Positions 55,201 to 64,000 of a stretch of 64,000 nucleotides of DNA are shown here, piece by piece. This DNA comes from Vitis vinifera. Taxonomy: Eukaryota; Streptophyta; Magnoliopsida; Vitales; Vitaceae. Numbering within the stretch: position 1 is the stretch's first letter; every line of letters starts with the position of its first letter. The notes under the pieces were generated by a model. That model saw only the letters and a program-made list of their open reading frames with translations. It searched no databases and was not told the DNA's origin. Made by a program: the position numbers and the translations under genes. The DNA lies in NCBI RefSeq assembly GCF_030704535.1, contig NC_081806.1, positions 6,077,501 through 6,141,500 on the forward strand, written 5' to 3'.

Positions 55201-58200
55201 GGCATCCTATGATTCCTGATACATTCTTCTTCCTCTTAGGGGATATTGTGTCCCTTCCTTAATTACATATTTATACTTATAAAATTGAATATACTAGCAT
55301 ATACAGATACAAGTAGGTATAGAGAAGAAACCAAAACTGCAACAGAACAGAATCAAAAAGGAAAGGAAAAGAGAGGAAAAAAAAAACAAACAACAACCAC
55401 CTTTAAGAGTAAACATACTTTCTAGGTTCTGACCGTTCAAAGGATAACTTCCTTGTTTTTGGAAACTGTAGCACGGCCGGGGGCGTAGGACTTCCAGATA
55501 TTGATTGAACACATTCCATGTCCACAGAAGATTGAGCCATGGCAATTGGAACACCTGTCTCATTGAGGTTTGATGCAACACGTTCAATGCATTCAACAGC
55601 ACTAGGTTTACCAATAGCATAGCTTTCTGCAACAGGCCTTGCATTCTGCAAATCTTTCTGACAGGGTAATGACATGGAAGACTTTTCACCTTCACAGGAA
55701 AGAGCATCTAAGTGATGAAGATAAAATTTCAGTAACAAGAGATATAAGGAAAGATTACCATTTACAAAAACACAGAAGGAAAAGTGAAATCCTCATCTTC
55801 ATCTGTCTTGTTAATATGTAAGACAAAGAAAATTGCAATCCATAATTTGATACTTCAACCTTCCTACCAAGCAGACTGTCTGTTCACTGAACTTACTTTT
55901 GGTTTAGCAGGATTCAAATTTTGACCAATTAAAAAACTGAGAAGCCAACTTTTGATTAAAGTGTAACTGATTTTCTGAATCTAAGGTTTGGATATCGTTA
56001 AATATTCAGAAGTCACTCATAAGATTTTTCAAAAGTTTTACTATCAAATGATGAAAAAGTCAATTTAAAGAACAAAACAACAAATTGGGACTGTTTAAGA
56101 GTTAAGAGCAAAGCATGTGTTATGGATAATCCACTAAAAGTTACATAAAAATATAGTTAGTAAATGTTTGAGTTAAGATCAAACTACATATTATGGATAA
56201 TCCACTGAAAATCACACAAAAATATAACTAGGAAATCTGTAGACAGCATGGCTATAACTGGTACTGTGTGCATCAAATCAAATCAAAATTAGATCAGATT
56301 TTCTTCCAATAATTATAAATTCAAAATTGACTCAATCAATTCGACATCAACCATCCAATCTAGTTTCAATAGCCGGCAGAACCAGAATGATACAATTGTA
56401 ATCAACCATCCCTCAATCAACAGGGCCCCAAAAATTTCCCAAAAAATCTCTGGATATAATCATTAATTTGGAGATACTCAAAAAGGCAGTATTTGACCCA
56501 CTGGATCAGGGAACACAATATGATATGACATATGATATGTACATTCATACTGGCAGGGGGTTTATAGTATTGGCTTGTGGAAGGTGATAAGAGGAGGTTG
56601 GGAAGCCTTTAAGGTTAGAACAAGTGTGACAGTTGGCAATGGAAGAAGAACAAAATTTTGGCTTGATGTTTTTTGGTGTAGGGATACTCCTTTAAAGGAC
56701 TCTTTTCCATCTCTTTTTTCTTTTGCCTCTAATAAAGGGGCTTGAGTGGCTTGGGAGGTCGTTAGCAGGAAGGTTGTGGAACTTGGGTTTCACAAGGCAG
56801 TTTCAAGATTGGGAGCTACACAACTTTGAGGAATTACTTATGAGGCTTCAAGTTCTTGGGAAGTGGAGCAAGGATGATGATAAGCTGATTTAGAAGATTA
56901 GCAAGAGTGGAAAGTTCTCGGTGAAATCTTTCTATTCTTCCTTAGAGTCGGACGAAGGTATTTCTTTTCTCTTGAAGCTAGTGTGGGGCTCTTAGGCGCC
57001 TTTAAAAGTGGGTTTTTTCGTTTGGGAGGCTGTTTGGGAAAGGTTCCAGACCTTAGATCAACTTAAATAGAAGAGGATGAATGTTAGCTAACTATTGTTG
57101 TTTATGTATGAATTCAGAAGAATCATTTAATCACTTGCTAATCTATTGTGGAAAGGTAAGGGGTCTTTGGAATTTGTTGTTTTATCTCTTTGACTTTTCT
57201 TAGGTCCTCCCTTTTTCTGTGAAAATTTTGCTATAGGAATGGCATGGGAGTTTTGTTAGCAAAAATAGAAAAAAGATTTGGAGGACAGCCCCTGTTTGCT
57301 TGTTTTGGATTCTTTGGCAAGAGAGGAATAAAAAATACTTTGATGGAATTCAACACTCAGATCGAGCACTAAAGGGCACTCTTATTTGTACCCTTTTCCA
57401 CTGGACTGGCCAACATATTCAAGATGGTCCCAGTTCCTTGTTAGATTCTTTTGACTGGTTGTTGTGTTAGTTAATGAGAGGGTGTTATGTGTGCCCTTCT
57501 GAGGTGTTACTGTTTTTTTCTTTTTTCTTTTTTTGGGCATCCTTTGTATACCTCCCATGTACTAGGGGTGCACCCCCCTCTCTTTGTTTGGCGTCTTTAA
57601 TATATTCTTGGTTGCCGATAAAAAAAATGATATGTTTATTTGGGATAGGACAGGAACAGGATAGTCAGTTCTGTTGATTGAATCAAGGACAAAATTGCCT
57701 CATGAACCAGATAATAAATCTTGTCTACAATTTGCTAGCTTTTGGGAAAGAAATTTGCTAGCTTTTGGTCAGTCTGAAAGGAAAGAAATTTGCTAGCTTT
57801 TGGGAATGAGAAGTTTTCGCTTCAAAGGCTGAAATATTCTTTTGTATGTAATTTTTGGTCTTGGGTTAGGGTGTTTATAATTTTGAGTCCTTCTTCTCTT
57901 GTTAGCTTTTTTGAGTGGCTAGGCTCTAAGTAAGGGTAGGTTGTCGTTTATTTCCTCCCTTGGTTTCAAGCCTTTGGGCTGCTTTTGTATACTCCTTGTA
58001 TACCTAGAGGGCACTAGATTGGTGTTTCCTCTTTCTGTTTAATATTGTTCTCTTTATCTATCAAAAAATAAATAAATAAATCTTGTCTACAATTTGGTTT
58101 AGTGATGCAATGCCACCTATGACTAGATAGGATATTTGACCCAGGGGGGCGACAACAATGTCTGAAAGAGTATTAGTAGAAACAGTTGCATAATATTACT

Positions 58201-60354
58201 AAATATTTTTATTATTTGTTTTTAAACATGAAAAAGAATTTTTTAAAAACAATTATATTAGAGGAAGGAGTAGAAGAGGTTACTACTGATTAAATGGCTG
58301 GTGGCTTGCCATTGAGCAAGCAATGACAAGCCAGTGACAGCAATGAAGAGAGAGTAACAAAAGATCCTTTGTAAGAAAGCAAAGGCTTGGGATGATTTGT
58401 AATCCAGGTCGACACTCGGCATGGATGTTCATATCCTTTTCAGTTCCCATATTTGGCATACCAAATGCATCCTAAGATTACTTTAAATAACAAGACTCAC
58501 TAAAATAAACTGCAAATATATAAAATCACCACTGGTCCTACCAAAAATGATGAAAATTAAAAGAAAATTTTAGACATAATCCAGAAAGTATCAAGAATAA
58601 AACAGAAGGCCAAAGAGTTCCTGGAGAATTCAAACTTAATGGTTCTCAATTGTATTGAATGAGGAATAGGTCCTCCACCATTGGATGACCATCATATAAT
58701 AAATTCTTCTTTTTTATTTTTTTTTCAACTGTAGACCTTTGGATTCTGTAATGGTCCTCCTAGGGAAACAAAAAATAAAAGGGAAAATGTAAACATCTGT
58801 GTTTCATTAATTTCAGAGAGTACCAGTTTGTACATTCAAAAGAAAACACTATCTTTTTAGGGAAAAAAATATTTCCCAAACCTCTCTGCATTCTGAAATA
58901 CTTCAGAATGGAAATGTAACAAAAATTCAGGAAGATCCCTTTAGATTCTATAAGAGAGCTCTTAAGGAAGATCCCAACACAAACCCAAACAATCCACCCT
59001 TCTCAAAGGAAAGGAGAGCATTTTGTGTTTTATTAATTTCATGAAGAATGATTTTGTACATATAAAAAAACAAAATTATTTTTAAAAAAACACATTTCCA
59101 AAATCTTTCTTCACTCTGAAATAATTAAAAAAAAAATGGGGAAAAAGAATGATTCTAAAAACTTTGGTCCCTTTCGATTCTATTATGGCTCCCTATAGAA
59201 AAAAGTGTCCCAGGTATGTTCCTAACGTCTGGCATGGGCAGTTAGACATATTAGTGGTCCTCCTAAAGTGGGTGCTTAGAATTAATGGAAGCAGTTATCC
59301 AAAAAGTATTGCTTTCTTACAGATTTAACCTTTACAAACTGTTACTGTTTCACGATGGGCAGTCATTAAGGATCCTACTGAAGTTGTTATGGTGGGCGAT
59401 CAGAAAAGAATCAGTACCATCATCCTTTTCCAGAAATCCCTTGTGTGCTTCACTGAAAAAATTGGGTGAGCCCGACTCCAAGAAATGCAGAAAAACATGG
59501 TTTGCATTTTGAACTTGGTTCTTCAGTCTTCTACGTTTGTGTGGCTTTGAGCTGCACATACAATTTATCTCACCTTACTTATTAATAAACAAACAGAACA
59601 TTAACCAGACTGCCACTTGTACCAAGAGATTCAAATTTACCACCAGAAGAATGTTTGCAATCGTGGGTCTACTCCATCTGCCATGATCTGTACAAGAAAA
59701 CATATTGACAGCACATGAACTAATAAATAGTCATATTGATTATTCACAACAACCAAATTAACACGAGGACAACATATATTCTGGAGAAGATGCAACTCTG
59801 TGCAGTGGTATTGCATGGCTATGGTCGCACTCTGAGCTAATTGGCATATTTATTATTCATAAAAATCAAATTAACATGAGGGCAACATTTATTCTAGAGA
59901 GGATGCAACTCTCCCTATTCCAATTTCCCTTAATGCAAATCATTAGGTTGTGTTGCAACCACCACCCAATGAATCCCTCAGCATAAACCTTGGTCCCTGA
60001 GTGGATGGAATCTTTTTGATAAAAATAAATTAAAAAAGATGGCTCCACTTCATTGAGTTTCCTTAATTTAATATGATAAATCTGTAGAAGGCAACCAAAA
60101 TTTCAGCATCATGTAAATATATCCTCCAAAACATTTTGAGTGTGAAATAAAGTTCTGACCTCAGATCTTAAGATATCAACTTTCACAGAGACATTCACAG
60201 CTTGGTATTCTTCCGTCACCTAAAAAATAAATGTCCTTTCACTTAGTTCTCCAGAAAATCCAATGACACATCATTTGAGTTGATATCCAAAGCTACCAAC
60301 CCAGAAATCAAAGTTGAATAGATCATGTGAGGAGCATAAGTGATAACGCAGGCC
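46288..60354 (-). CDS. EMF2: EMF2-type Polycomb (PRC2) protein, last ten exons; 5' part outside the window
   Basis: Ten exons join in frame to 335 C-terminal residues. From the 5' side: 60301-60354, 60160-60219, 59644-59687, 59418-59551, 55419-55707, 50814-50862, 49052-49135, 47551-47630, 47270-47359, 46288-46411. The first begins GLRYHLCSSHDLFNFDFW, the histidine half of the C2H2 finger; the cysteine half must lie to the right of 60354. Then come VTEEYQAVNVSVKVD, a basic linker (KPHKRRRLKNQ) and the VEFS box: LLQKRQFFHSHRAQ, PMALDQVLSDRDSEDEVDDD, MLDDFVDVTKDEKQFMHLW, VLADGHIPWACEAFSKLHG and CWRLFMIKLWNHGLLDART. EMF2 is the Su(z)12-like subunit of PRC2; it supports H3K27 methylation and represses flowering and seed programmes. 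All phases agree and no exon is broken. VRN2 and FIS2 are less likely because the order and linker follow EMF2. Introns are large and loaded with transposon fragments. Confidence 0.92.
48711..49045. repeat. 167-bp tandem duplication ending beside an EMF2 splice donor
   Basis: Copy 1 (48711-48877) and copy 2 (48878-49045) both read agaataacaatac, then taagatcatc, gtagattatgtaactgtt and taacccaaggaagt, and end atatctgacagaatca. The copies are highly similar. Copy 2 ends only about seven bases from the donor of exon 49052-49135 (on the minus strand this is the intron's 5' end). Confidence 0.88.
51340..52910 (-). mobile_element. Degenerate LINE, RT to zinc-finger region, internally deleted
   Basis: Reverse-strand translation from 52910 downward shows, with stops and frameshifts, the RT order of plant L1 elements: FNLQRDKA (52880), EFLMFKESLNDNLVVLVSK (52790), LLGGLK (52690), VCIANETIYSRLQ (52550), VKWTLEM / KVDIRNVYDHVNQDLF (52510), and a FANN stretch at about 52220 in the position of the RT active-site FADD. 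The zinc-finger-RVT part follows at about 51710 (FCFFIWEAIWGKILSFDQL). The segment usual between RT and the finger is shortened. It is clearly dead. It lies in the EMF2 intron between exons 50814-50862 and 55419-55707, in the same orientation as the gene. Confidence 0.7.
53480..54325 (+). mobile_element. LINE 3' fragment
   Basis: Plus-strand translation shows the C-terminal end of an L1-type ORF2: VPTKIVFFAWEAAWGKIMTL (53716), the finger CFLCGYEEENVNHILIHC (53815) and FWTVWKERNRLAFKG (54020), broken by a stop at 53886. A 3' UTR follows (tgtataccccctgtatactt) with an A-run at 54315-54325. It is 5' truncated. It is antisense to EMF2 and in the same intron as the minus-strand LINE. A run of 15 G at 54066-54080 lies inside it. 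Confidence 0.75.
54326..55418. other. EMF2 intron sequence without a recognised gene
   Basis: Bases 54420-54500 (aatctctatggatatttgag; gatttcggtgaaatttaatg) resemble 52915-52990 in style (aagaaatatcgacagaaatt). The plus-strand LINE may therefore have split an older AT-rich repeat. Bases 54510-55240 contain gene-like composition but no domain I can name. Confidence 0.35.
56541..57627 (+). mobile_element. LINE 3' fragment with target duplication
   Basis: Plus-strand translation begins YSIGLWKVIRGGWEAFKVRT and VGNGRRTKFWLDVFWC, continues through SLKLVWGS-type and FVWEAVWERFQTLDQL-type finger sequence, and ends with a 3' UTR (gtatacctcccatgtactag) and an A-run at 57620-57627. Several stops and frameshifts break it. 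The 9-bp word atgatatgt at 56532-56540 recurs at 57627-57635 and is the likely target duplication. It is antisense to EMF2 in the intron between exons 59418-59551 and 55419-55707. Confidence 0.75.
57716..58096 (+). mobile_element. Very short LINE 3' end with a long target duplication and duplicated 5' junction
   Basis: A 19-bp duplication, aaatcttgtctacaatttg, flanks the insert at 57716-57734 and 58078-58096 (22 bp if the preceding aat is included). The insert carries the terminal part of an L1-type ORF2 (LQRLKYSFV-like, about 57820) and a 3' UTR (tgtatactccttgtatacct), then an aaataaataaat tail. At the 5' junction the word tttgctagcttttgg occurs three times, at 57731, 57754 and 57789, before LINE sequence begins. 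Confidence 0.8.
58097..59417. other. EMF2 intron, noncoding
   Basis: No gene or exon was found. Bases 58690-58790 and 59100-59200 share words (ttctgtaatggtcctcctag / ttctattatggctcccta; kttttattaatttca), suggesting two or three copies of a decayed repeat between 58640 and 59200. Confidence 0.4.
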
Positions 60355-60660
60355 CTGCAAACAAAATTAGGAATTTCATTCCAGTATCAGAGCCTATAAC
60401 AAAAAAGTTATATAAATGAGATAATTTGAGTTCATTTACACCATGATGAGAACAAAGATAAAATATGACCTTCAGGACAAGATCTGATATTGGAAAGGGG
60501 AGGAATATATGGGAGACTTTGATTGGTTGAATTCACTGAAATTTAGGTTAAAACAGTAGGCAAAACAAGTCTATTATGGTAATGAAGTAATAGATTGTGG
60601 CAACATGGATAAGGGCATAAAATCATCAACTCTTTTTTAATTAACCATGAAGAAGTAATA
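60355..60660. other. EMF2 intron sequence upstream of exon 60301-60354
   Basis: This is the polypyrimidine-poor acceptor side of the next EMF2 intron. I searched the reverse strand for the preceding exon (Cys half of the C2H2 finger) and did not find it before the gypsy LTR starts at 60661. The last five bases, taata, are the candidate left target duplication of that element; the right copy is outside the window. Confidence 0.5.
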
Positions 60661-61210
60661 TGATGGGGGAAAGCCTTTTAAAGTTTATTCAAGGAAGAAA
60701 GGGAAGACCTAAGTAAACTTTAAGTAGGATTAATATTAATTAGAATTGAATAGGGATTGGTATTTGTTGGAGTCTAATTAGGATTAGTTAGTTGAGTTAT
60801 AATATAATTAGAATTTGAGTCATGATAGGTTATTAGAGTCCTAGTAGAATAGGTTATTAGAGTCCTAGTAGACTTTGGATTTCTTAGAGAAGCCTATAAA
60901 TAGGCTTATCAATGTAAATCAAAGGAATGAATTTTGATGAATAATATTATACTTTCTTTCATTGCAAGGTTGCAACCCTCAATGGTGAGACTCCATTGAT
61001 TTTCTTCTAGGTGAGACTCCTAGAAGGCCTTAGTGAGACTCTAAGGTTTTCCATCTTTTCTTCATTGTTTCTTCTTTCTCTCTATTTCTTATCTTATAAT
61101 TTTCTCTACCATAAAGTTTATTCCTTGTTCCTCTCCTTACACCCTAAAAATAAAACCCTAGCCCACCTACCCTTGAGTGTAGGCAACCATCCTAGGGTTG
61201 TCCTACATCA
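60661..61210 (+). repeat. 5' LTR of the gypsy element
   Basis: The ends TGATG and CATCA are a perfect 5-bp inverted repeat. A TATA-like gcctataaataggc is at 60892-60905. A 24-bp unit (ataggttattagagtcctag plus taga) is present twice without change at 60825-60848 and 60849-60872, just upstream of the TATA. The exact end could be debated by three bases (CCTACA at 61207). Confidence 0.88.
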
Positions 61211-61214
61211 ATTT

Positions 61215-61227
61215 TGGTATCAGAGCC
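61215..61227 (+). other. Primer binding site (initiator Met tRNA) of the gypsy element
   Basis: tggtatcagagcc lies four bases after the LTR end and matches the standard plant initiator Met tRNA primer site. Confidence 0.93.
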
Positions 61228-61282
61228 AAAATTCTTGGCTTGAAGGCATATGCAATTAAGGAGCGGAGCAACTTATGCAAGC

Positions 61283-64000
61283 ATGAGTTCCAAAAAAACT
61301 TCTAGCAATCAAGATGCCGCTACAATACGCTTGGAGGAAATTTCAGCCACACAACAATCCCATCAAGATGCTATAATACAACTAAATAGCAAACTTGATG
61401 AGATCATGAAGTTATTAGAAAAGAGCCAAGAAAAACGACCAATTGAAGAGGAGATTGCAAGTCATCAATTTAGACAATCGCCAAGTCGATCACGCGAAGA
61501 ACAAGACAATTTTATGATGGGGAATCAAAGAAGGGCCAAACTTTTTGAGCTAGATGATGATGTGACAAAAAAGGTACGTCTTGAAGTTGCTGAATTTTAT
61601 GGAAAACTAAATCCAACAGCTTTTCTTGATTGGATTATGTCAATGGAAGATTACTTTGATTGGTATGCAATGCCCGAAAATAGAAAAGTTCGTTTTGTGA
61701 AGGCAAAGTTGAAAGGAGTAGCACGTCTATGGTGGCATAATATTGAGAATCAAGCTCATAGAACTGGCCAGCCGCCTATTGACACATGGGATGAGATGAA
61801 GTTGAAGATGAAGGAGCACTTTCTCCCAACTGATTATGAACAACTTATGTATACAAAATTGTTTTCCCTTAAACAAGGTACCAAGTCCGTTGAAGAATAT
61901 ACAGAAGAATTCCATGAATTGAGCATTCGAAATCAAGTGCGGGAAAGTGATGCTCAACTTGCAGCCCGTTACAAAGCTGGACTTCGAATGGAGATTCAAC
62001 TTGAGATGATAGCTGCACACACTTATACCGTAGATGACATTAATCAACTAGCCCTCAAAATAGAAGAAGGCCTCAAATTCCGGGTTTCCAGGTGTCCAAG
62101 TTCACAAATTGGGAGCACTTTCTCCAACAGGACAACAAGCAAACCTTTAAGCACATCAAACTTCAGAACTCCTAATCATGTGAATGGTGGGGGCAACACT
62201 CAACAAACTTCGAATGTGGCTTATAAGAATGGTAATAAGGGTAAAAATTCAATGAGTAATGAAGATAGAAAAGTAGACGTGACTCCTTTATGCTTTAAGT
62301 GTGGTGGGCATGGTCATTATGTTGTTGTATGCCCAACCAAAAGTTTACACTTTTGTATTGAAGAACCAGAATCTGAATTGGAAAGTTACCCAAAGGAAGA
62401 AGAGACCTACAATGAAGATGAAGTTAGTGAAGAATGTGACTACTATGATGGTATGACGGAAGGACATAGTCTTGTAGTACGACCTTTATTAACCGTTCCA
62501 AAAGTAAAAGGAGAAGAAGATTGGCGACGTACTAGCATTTTCCAAACACGTATTTCTTGCCAAGGGAGATTATGCACCATGATCATTGATGGAGATAGCA
62601 GGTTGAACATAGCTTCACAAGAACTTGTTGAGAAGCTAAACCTTAAAACAGAGAGACATCCAAATCCATTCAGAGTAGCATGGGTTAATGACACCTCTAT
62701 CCCGGTAAGTTTTCGTTGTTTAGTAACATTCCTTTTTGGTAAGGACTTTGAAGAGTTTGTATGGTGTGAGGTCTTACCCATTAAAGTAAGTCATATTTTA
62801 CTTGGAAGACCTTGGCTCTTTGATAGAAAAGTTCAACATGACGGCTATGAAAATACATATGCTCTCATACACAACGGACGTAAGAAGATCCTTCGTCCAA
62901 TGAAAGAAGTCCCTCCAATTAAGAAGTCGGATGAGAATGCACAACCAAAAAAGGTATTTACTATGTGTCAATTTGAAAATGAGAGTAAGGAAACTAAAGT
63001 TATTTTTGCTTTAATGGCTCGGAAAGTGGAAGAATTTAAAGAACAAGATAAGGAATATCCAGCAAATGCACGTAAAATCCTTGATGACTTTTCTGACTTG
63101 TGGCCTGCAGAGTTACCTAATGAACTCCCTCCTATGCGTGACGTACAACATGCCATTGATTTGATTCCCGATGCATCATTACCAAATTTACCAGCCTACA
63201 GAATGAATCCAACAGAGCATGCTGAATTGAAAAGGCAAGTTGATGAATTACTTACTAAAGGCTTTATTCATGAAAACCTAAGTCCTTGTGGAGTTCCTAC
63301 CCTACTAACACCAAAGAAGGATGGATCATGGCGGATGTGTGTAGATAGTCGTGCAATCAACAAAATCACAATCAAGCATCGATTTCCAATTCCAAGACTT
63401 GATGACATGCTAGATATGATGGTTGGATCAGTAATCTTCTCAAAGATTGATCTAAGAAGTGGATATCATCAAATACGTATTAGACCAGGGGATGAATGGA
63501 AGACATCTTTCAAAACTAAGGATGGATTGTATGAGTGGTTAGTCATGCCGTTTGGACTAACCAATGCTTCAAGTACCTTCATGCGGATTATGACGCAGGT
63601 ATTAAAACCTTTTATTGGACGGTTTGTTGTTGTCTATTTTGATGATATTCTTATCTATAGTCGATCTTGTGAAGACCATGAGGAACACTTGAAGCAAGTA
63701 ATGCGCACTCTTAGGGCTGAAAAGTTTTACATTAATTTGAAAAAATGTACTTTCATGAGCCCTAGTGTTGTATTTCTTGGCTTTGTTGTGTCTTCTAAGG
63801 GTGTTGAAACAGATCCGGAGAAGATCAAAGCTATTGTTGATTGGCCAGTACCAACAAATATCCATGAGGTGCGAAGCTTCCATGGAATGGCTACATTCTA
63901 TCGACGATTTATTCAAAATTTCAGCTCTACTATGGCCCCAATTACTGAATGCATGAAACCTGGTTTATTTATTTGGACCAAGGCGGCCAACAAGGCATTT
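61283..64000 (+). CDS. Ty3/gypsy gag-pol polyprotein, open to the window edge
   Basis: From the ATG at 61283 I read 906 codons with no stop, ending in frame at base 64000. Gag domain at about residues 97-200 (VRLEVAEFYGKLNPTAFLDW). CX2CX4HX4C zinc knuckle at C337, C340, H345, C350 (CFKCGGHGHYVVVC). Aspartic protease region at about D436 with the reading IIDGDS, where retropepsins usually have D-S/T-G or, in some plant elements, D-G-G. RT begins near residue 650 (FIHENLSPCGVPTLLTPKKD), with FSKIDLRSGYHQI, then WLVMPFGLTNASSTFM and the catalytic YFDD at 785-788. Gag and pol are fused in one frame, as in many plant gypsy elements. Another ATG at 61275 is out of frame. The frame is intact as far as it can be seen. 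Confidence 0.93.
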   Translation, partial: MSSKKTSSNQDAATIRLEEISATQQSHQDAIIQLNSKLDEIMKLLEKSQEKRPIEEEIASHQFRQSPSRSREEQDNFMMGNQRRAKLFELDDDVTKKVRLEVAEFYGKLNPTAFLDWIMSMEDYFDWYAMPENRKVRFVKAKLKGVARLWWHNIENQAHRTGQPPIDTWDEMKLKMKEHFLPTDYEQLMYTKLFSLKQGTKSVEEYTEEFHELSIRNQVRESDAQLAARYKAGLRMEIQLEMIAAHTYTVDDINQLALKIEEGLKFRVSRCPSSQIGSTFSNRTTSKPLSTSNFRTPNHVNGGGNTQQTSNVAYKNGNKGKNSMSNEDRKVDVTPLCFKCGGHGHYVVVCPTKSLHFCIEEPESELESYPKEEETYNEDEVSEECDYYDGMTEGHSLVVRPLLTVPKVKGEEDWRRTSIFQTRISCQGRLCTMIIDGDSRLNIASQELVEKLNLKTERHPNPFRVAWVNDTSIPVSFRCLVTFLFGKDFEEFVWCEVLPIKVSHILLGRPWLFDRKVQHDGYENTYALIHNGRKKILRPMKEVPPIKKSDENAQPKKVFTMCQFENESKETKVIFALMARKVEEFKEQDKEYPANARKILDDFSDLWPAELPNELPPMRDVQHAIDLIPDASLPNLPAYRMNPTEHAELKRQVDELLTKGFIHENLSPCGVPTLLTPKKDGSWRMCVDSRAINKITIKHRFPIPRLDDMLDMMVGSVIFSKIDLRSGYHQIRIRPGDEWKTSFKTKDGLYEWLVMPFGLTNASSTFMRIMTQVLKPFIGRFVVVYFDDILIYSRSCEDHEEHLKQVMRTLRAEKFYINLKKCTFMSPSVVFLGFVVSSKGVETDPEKIKAIVDWPVPTNIHEVRSFHGMATFYRRFIQNFSSTMAPITECMKPGLFIWTKAANKAF

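Larger units (their letters stand above)
60661..64000 (+). mobile_element. Ty3/gypsy LTR retrotransposon, 5' LTR to RT (continues past the window)
   Basis: The element starts with a 550-bp LTR, a tRNA-iMet primer binding site four bases later, and a single gag-pol frame that is open to the last base of the window. RT comes before any integrase, and the RT motif is YFDD, both typical of Ty3/gypsy. The missing right part should hold RNase H, integrase and the 3' LTR. Because EMF2 exons lead up to it on the other strand and the earlier exons are absent, it probably sits in an EMF2 intron, antisense to that gene. Confidence 0.93.

Noticed and set aside
61011..61259. 82-codon open frame at the gypsy LTR end
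   Set aside because: It overlaps the LTR end and primer binding site; the real gag starts at 61283 in another frame.

Overview
The window is plant nuclear DNA: AT-rich intergenic sequence, intron-rich genes with GT-AG introns, and LTR retrotransposons, LINEs and MITE-like repeats. The gene set (ACC synthase, an RAV-type AP2/B3 factor, mitochondrial enoyl-CoA hydratase, an IDM1-like PHD/acetyltransferase, EMF2) and the style of the repeats fit a woody eudicot. My impression is grapevine (Vitis), inferred from memory of the families and not from a search.

Layout. 1-615: C-terminal end of an ACC synthase (+), cut by the window edge. 0.6-6.7 kb: repeat-rich spacer with an old LTR-like remnant and AT-rich inverted and tandem repeats. 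6.7-7.6 kb: intact single-exon AP2+B3 (RAV-like) gene (-). 7.9-9.5 kb: a 184-bp tandem duplication whose second copy is split by a LINE fragment. 11.6-12.7 kb: two adjacent copies of a MITE-like repeat. 13.8-18.5 kb: complete eight-exon mitochondrial enoyl-CoA hydratase gene (-). 20.2-22.3 kb: four-exon conserved gene of unknown function (-). 24.3-29.1 kb: full-length Ty1/copia element with a 5-bp target duplication, disabled by one frameshift and two stop codons. 29.3-32.4 kb: LTR-like element rich in CCGGT palindromes, with a probable nested insertion. 33.5-35.7 and 39.2-42.1 kb: two diverged copies of a noncoding segment, the second ending at the promoter of the next gene. 42.36-45.25 kb: eight-exon IDM1-like TDBD-PHD-GNAT gene (+). 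46.3 to beyond 60.35 kb: the last ten exons of an EMF2 (Polycomb, VEFS-box) gene (-), whose introns hold LINE fragments and tandem repeats. 60.66-64.0 kb: the 5' LTR and an uninterrupted gag-pol reading frame of a Ty3/gypsy element (+), cut by the right edge and probably sitting in an EMF2 intron.

The genes are independent transcription units, not a cluster with a shared job. Two of them (IDM1-like and EMF2) are chromatin regulators lying tail to tail with about 1 kb between stop codons. I found no rRNA, tRNA, CRISPR array or bacterial-style system. The most interesting structures are the nested and duplicated repeats, the gypsy frame without stops, and the EAR-type C terminus with an in-frame optional intron in the IDM1-like gene.
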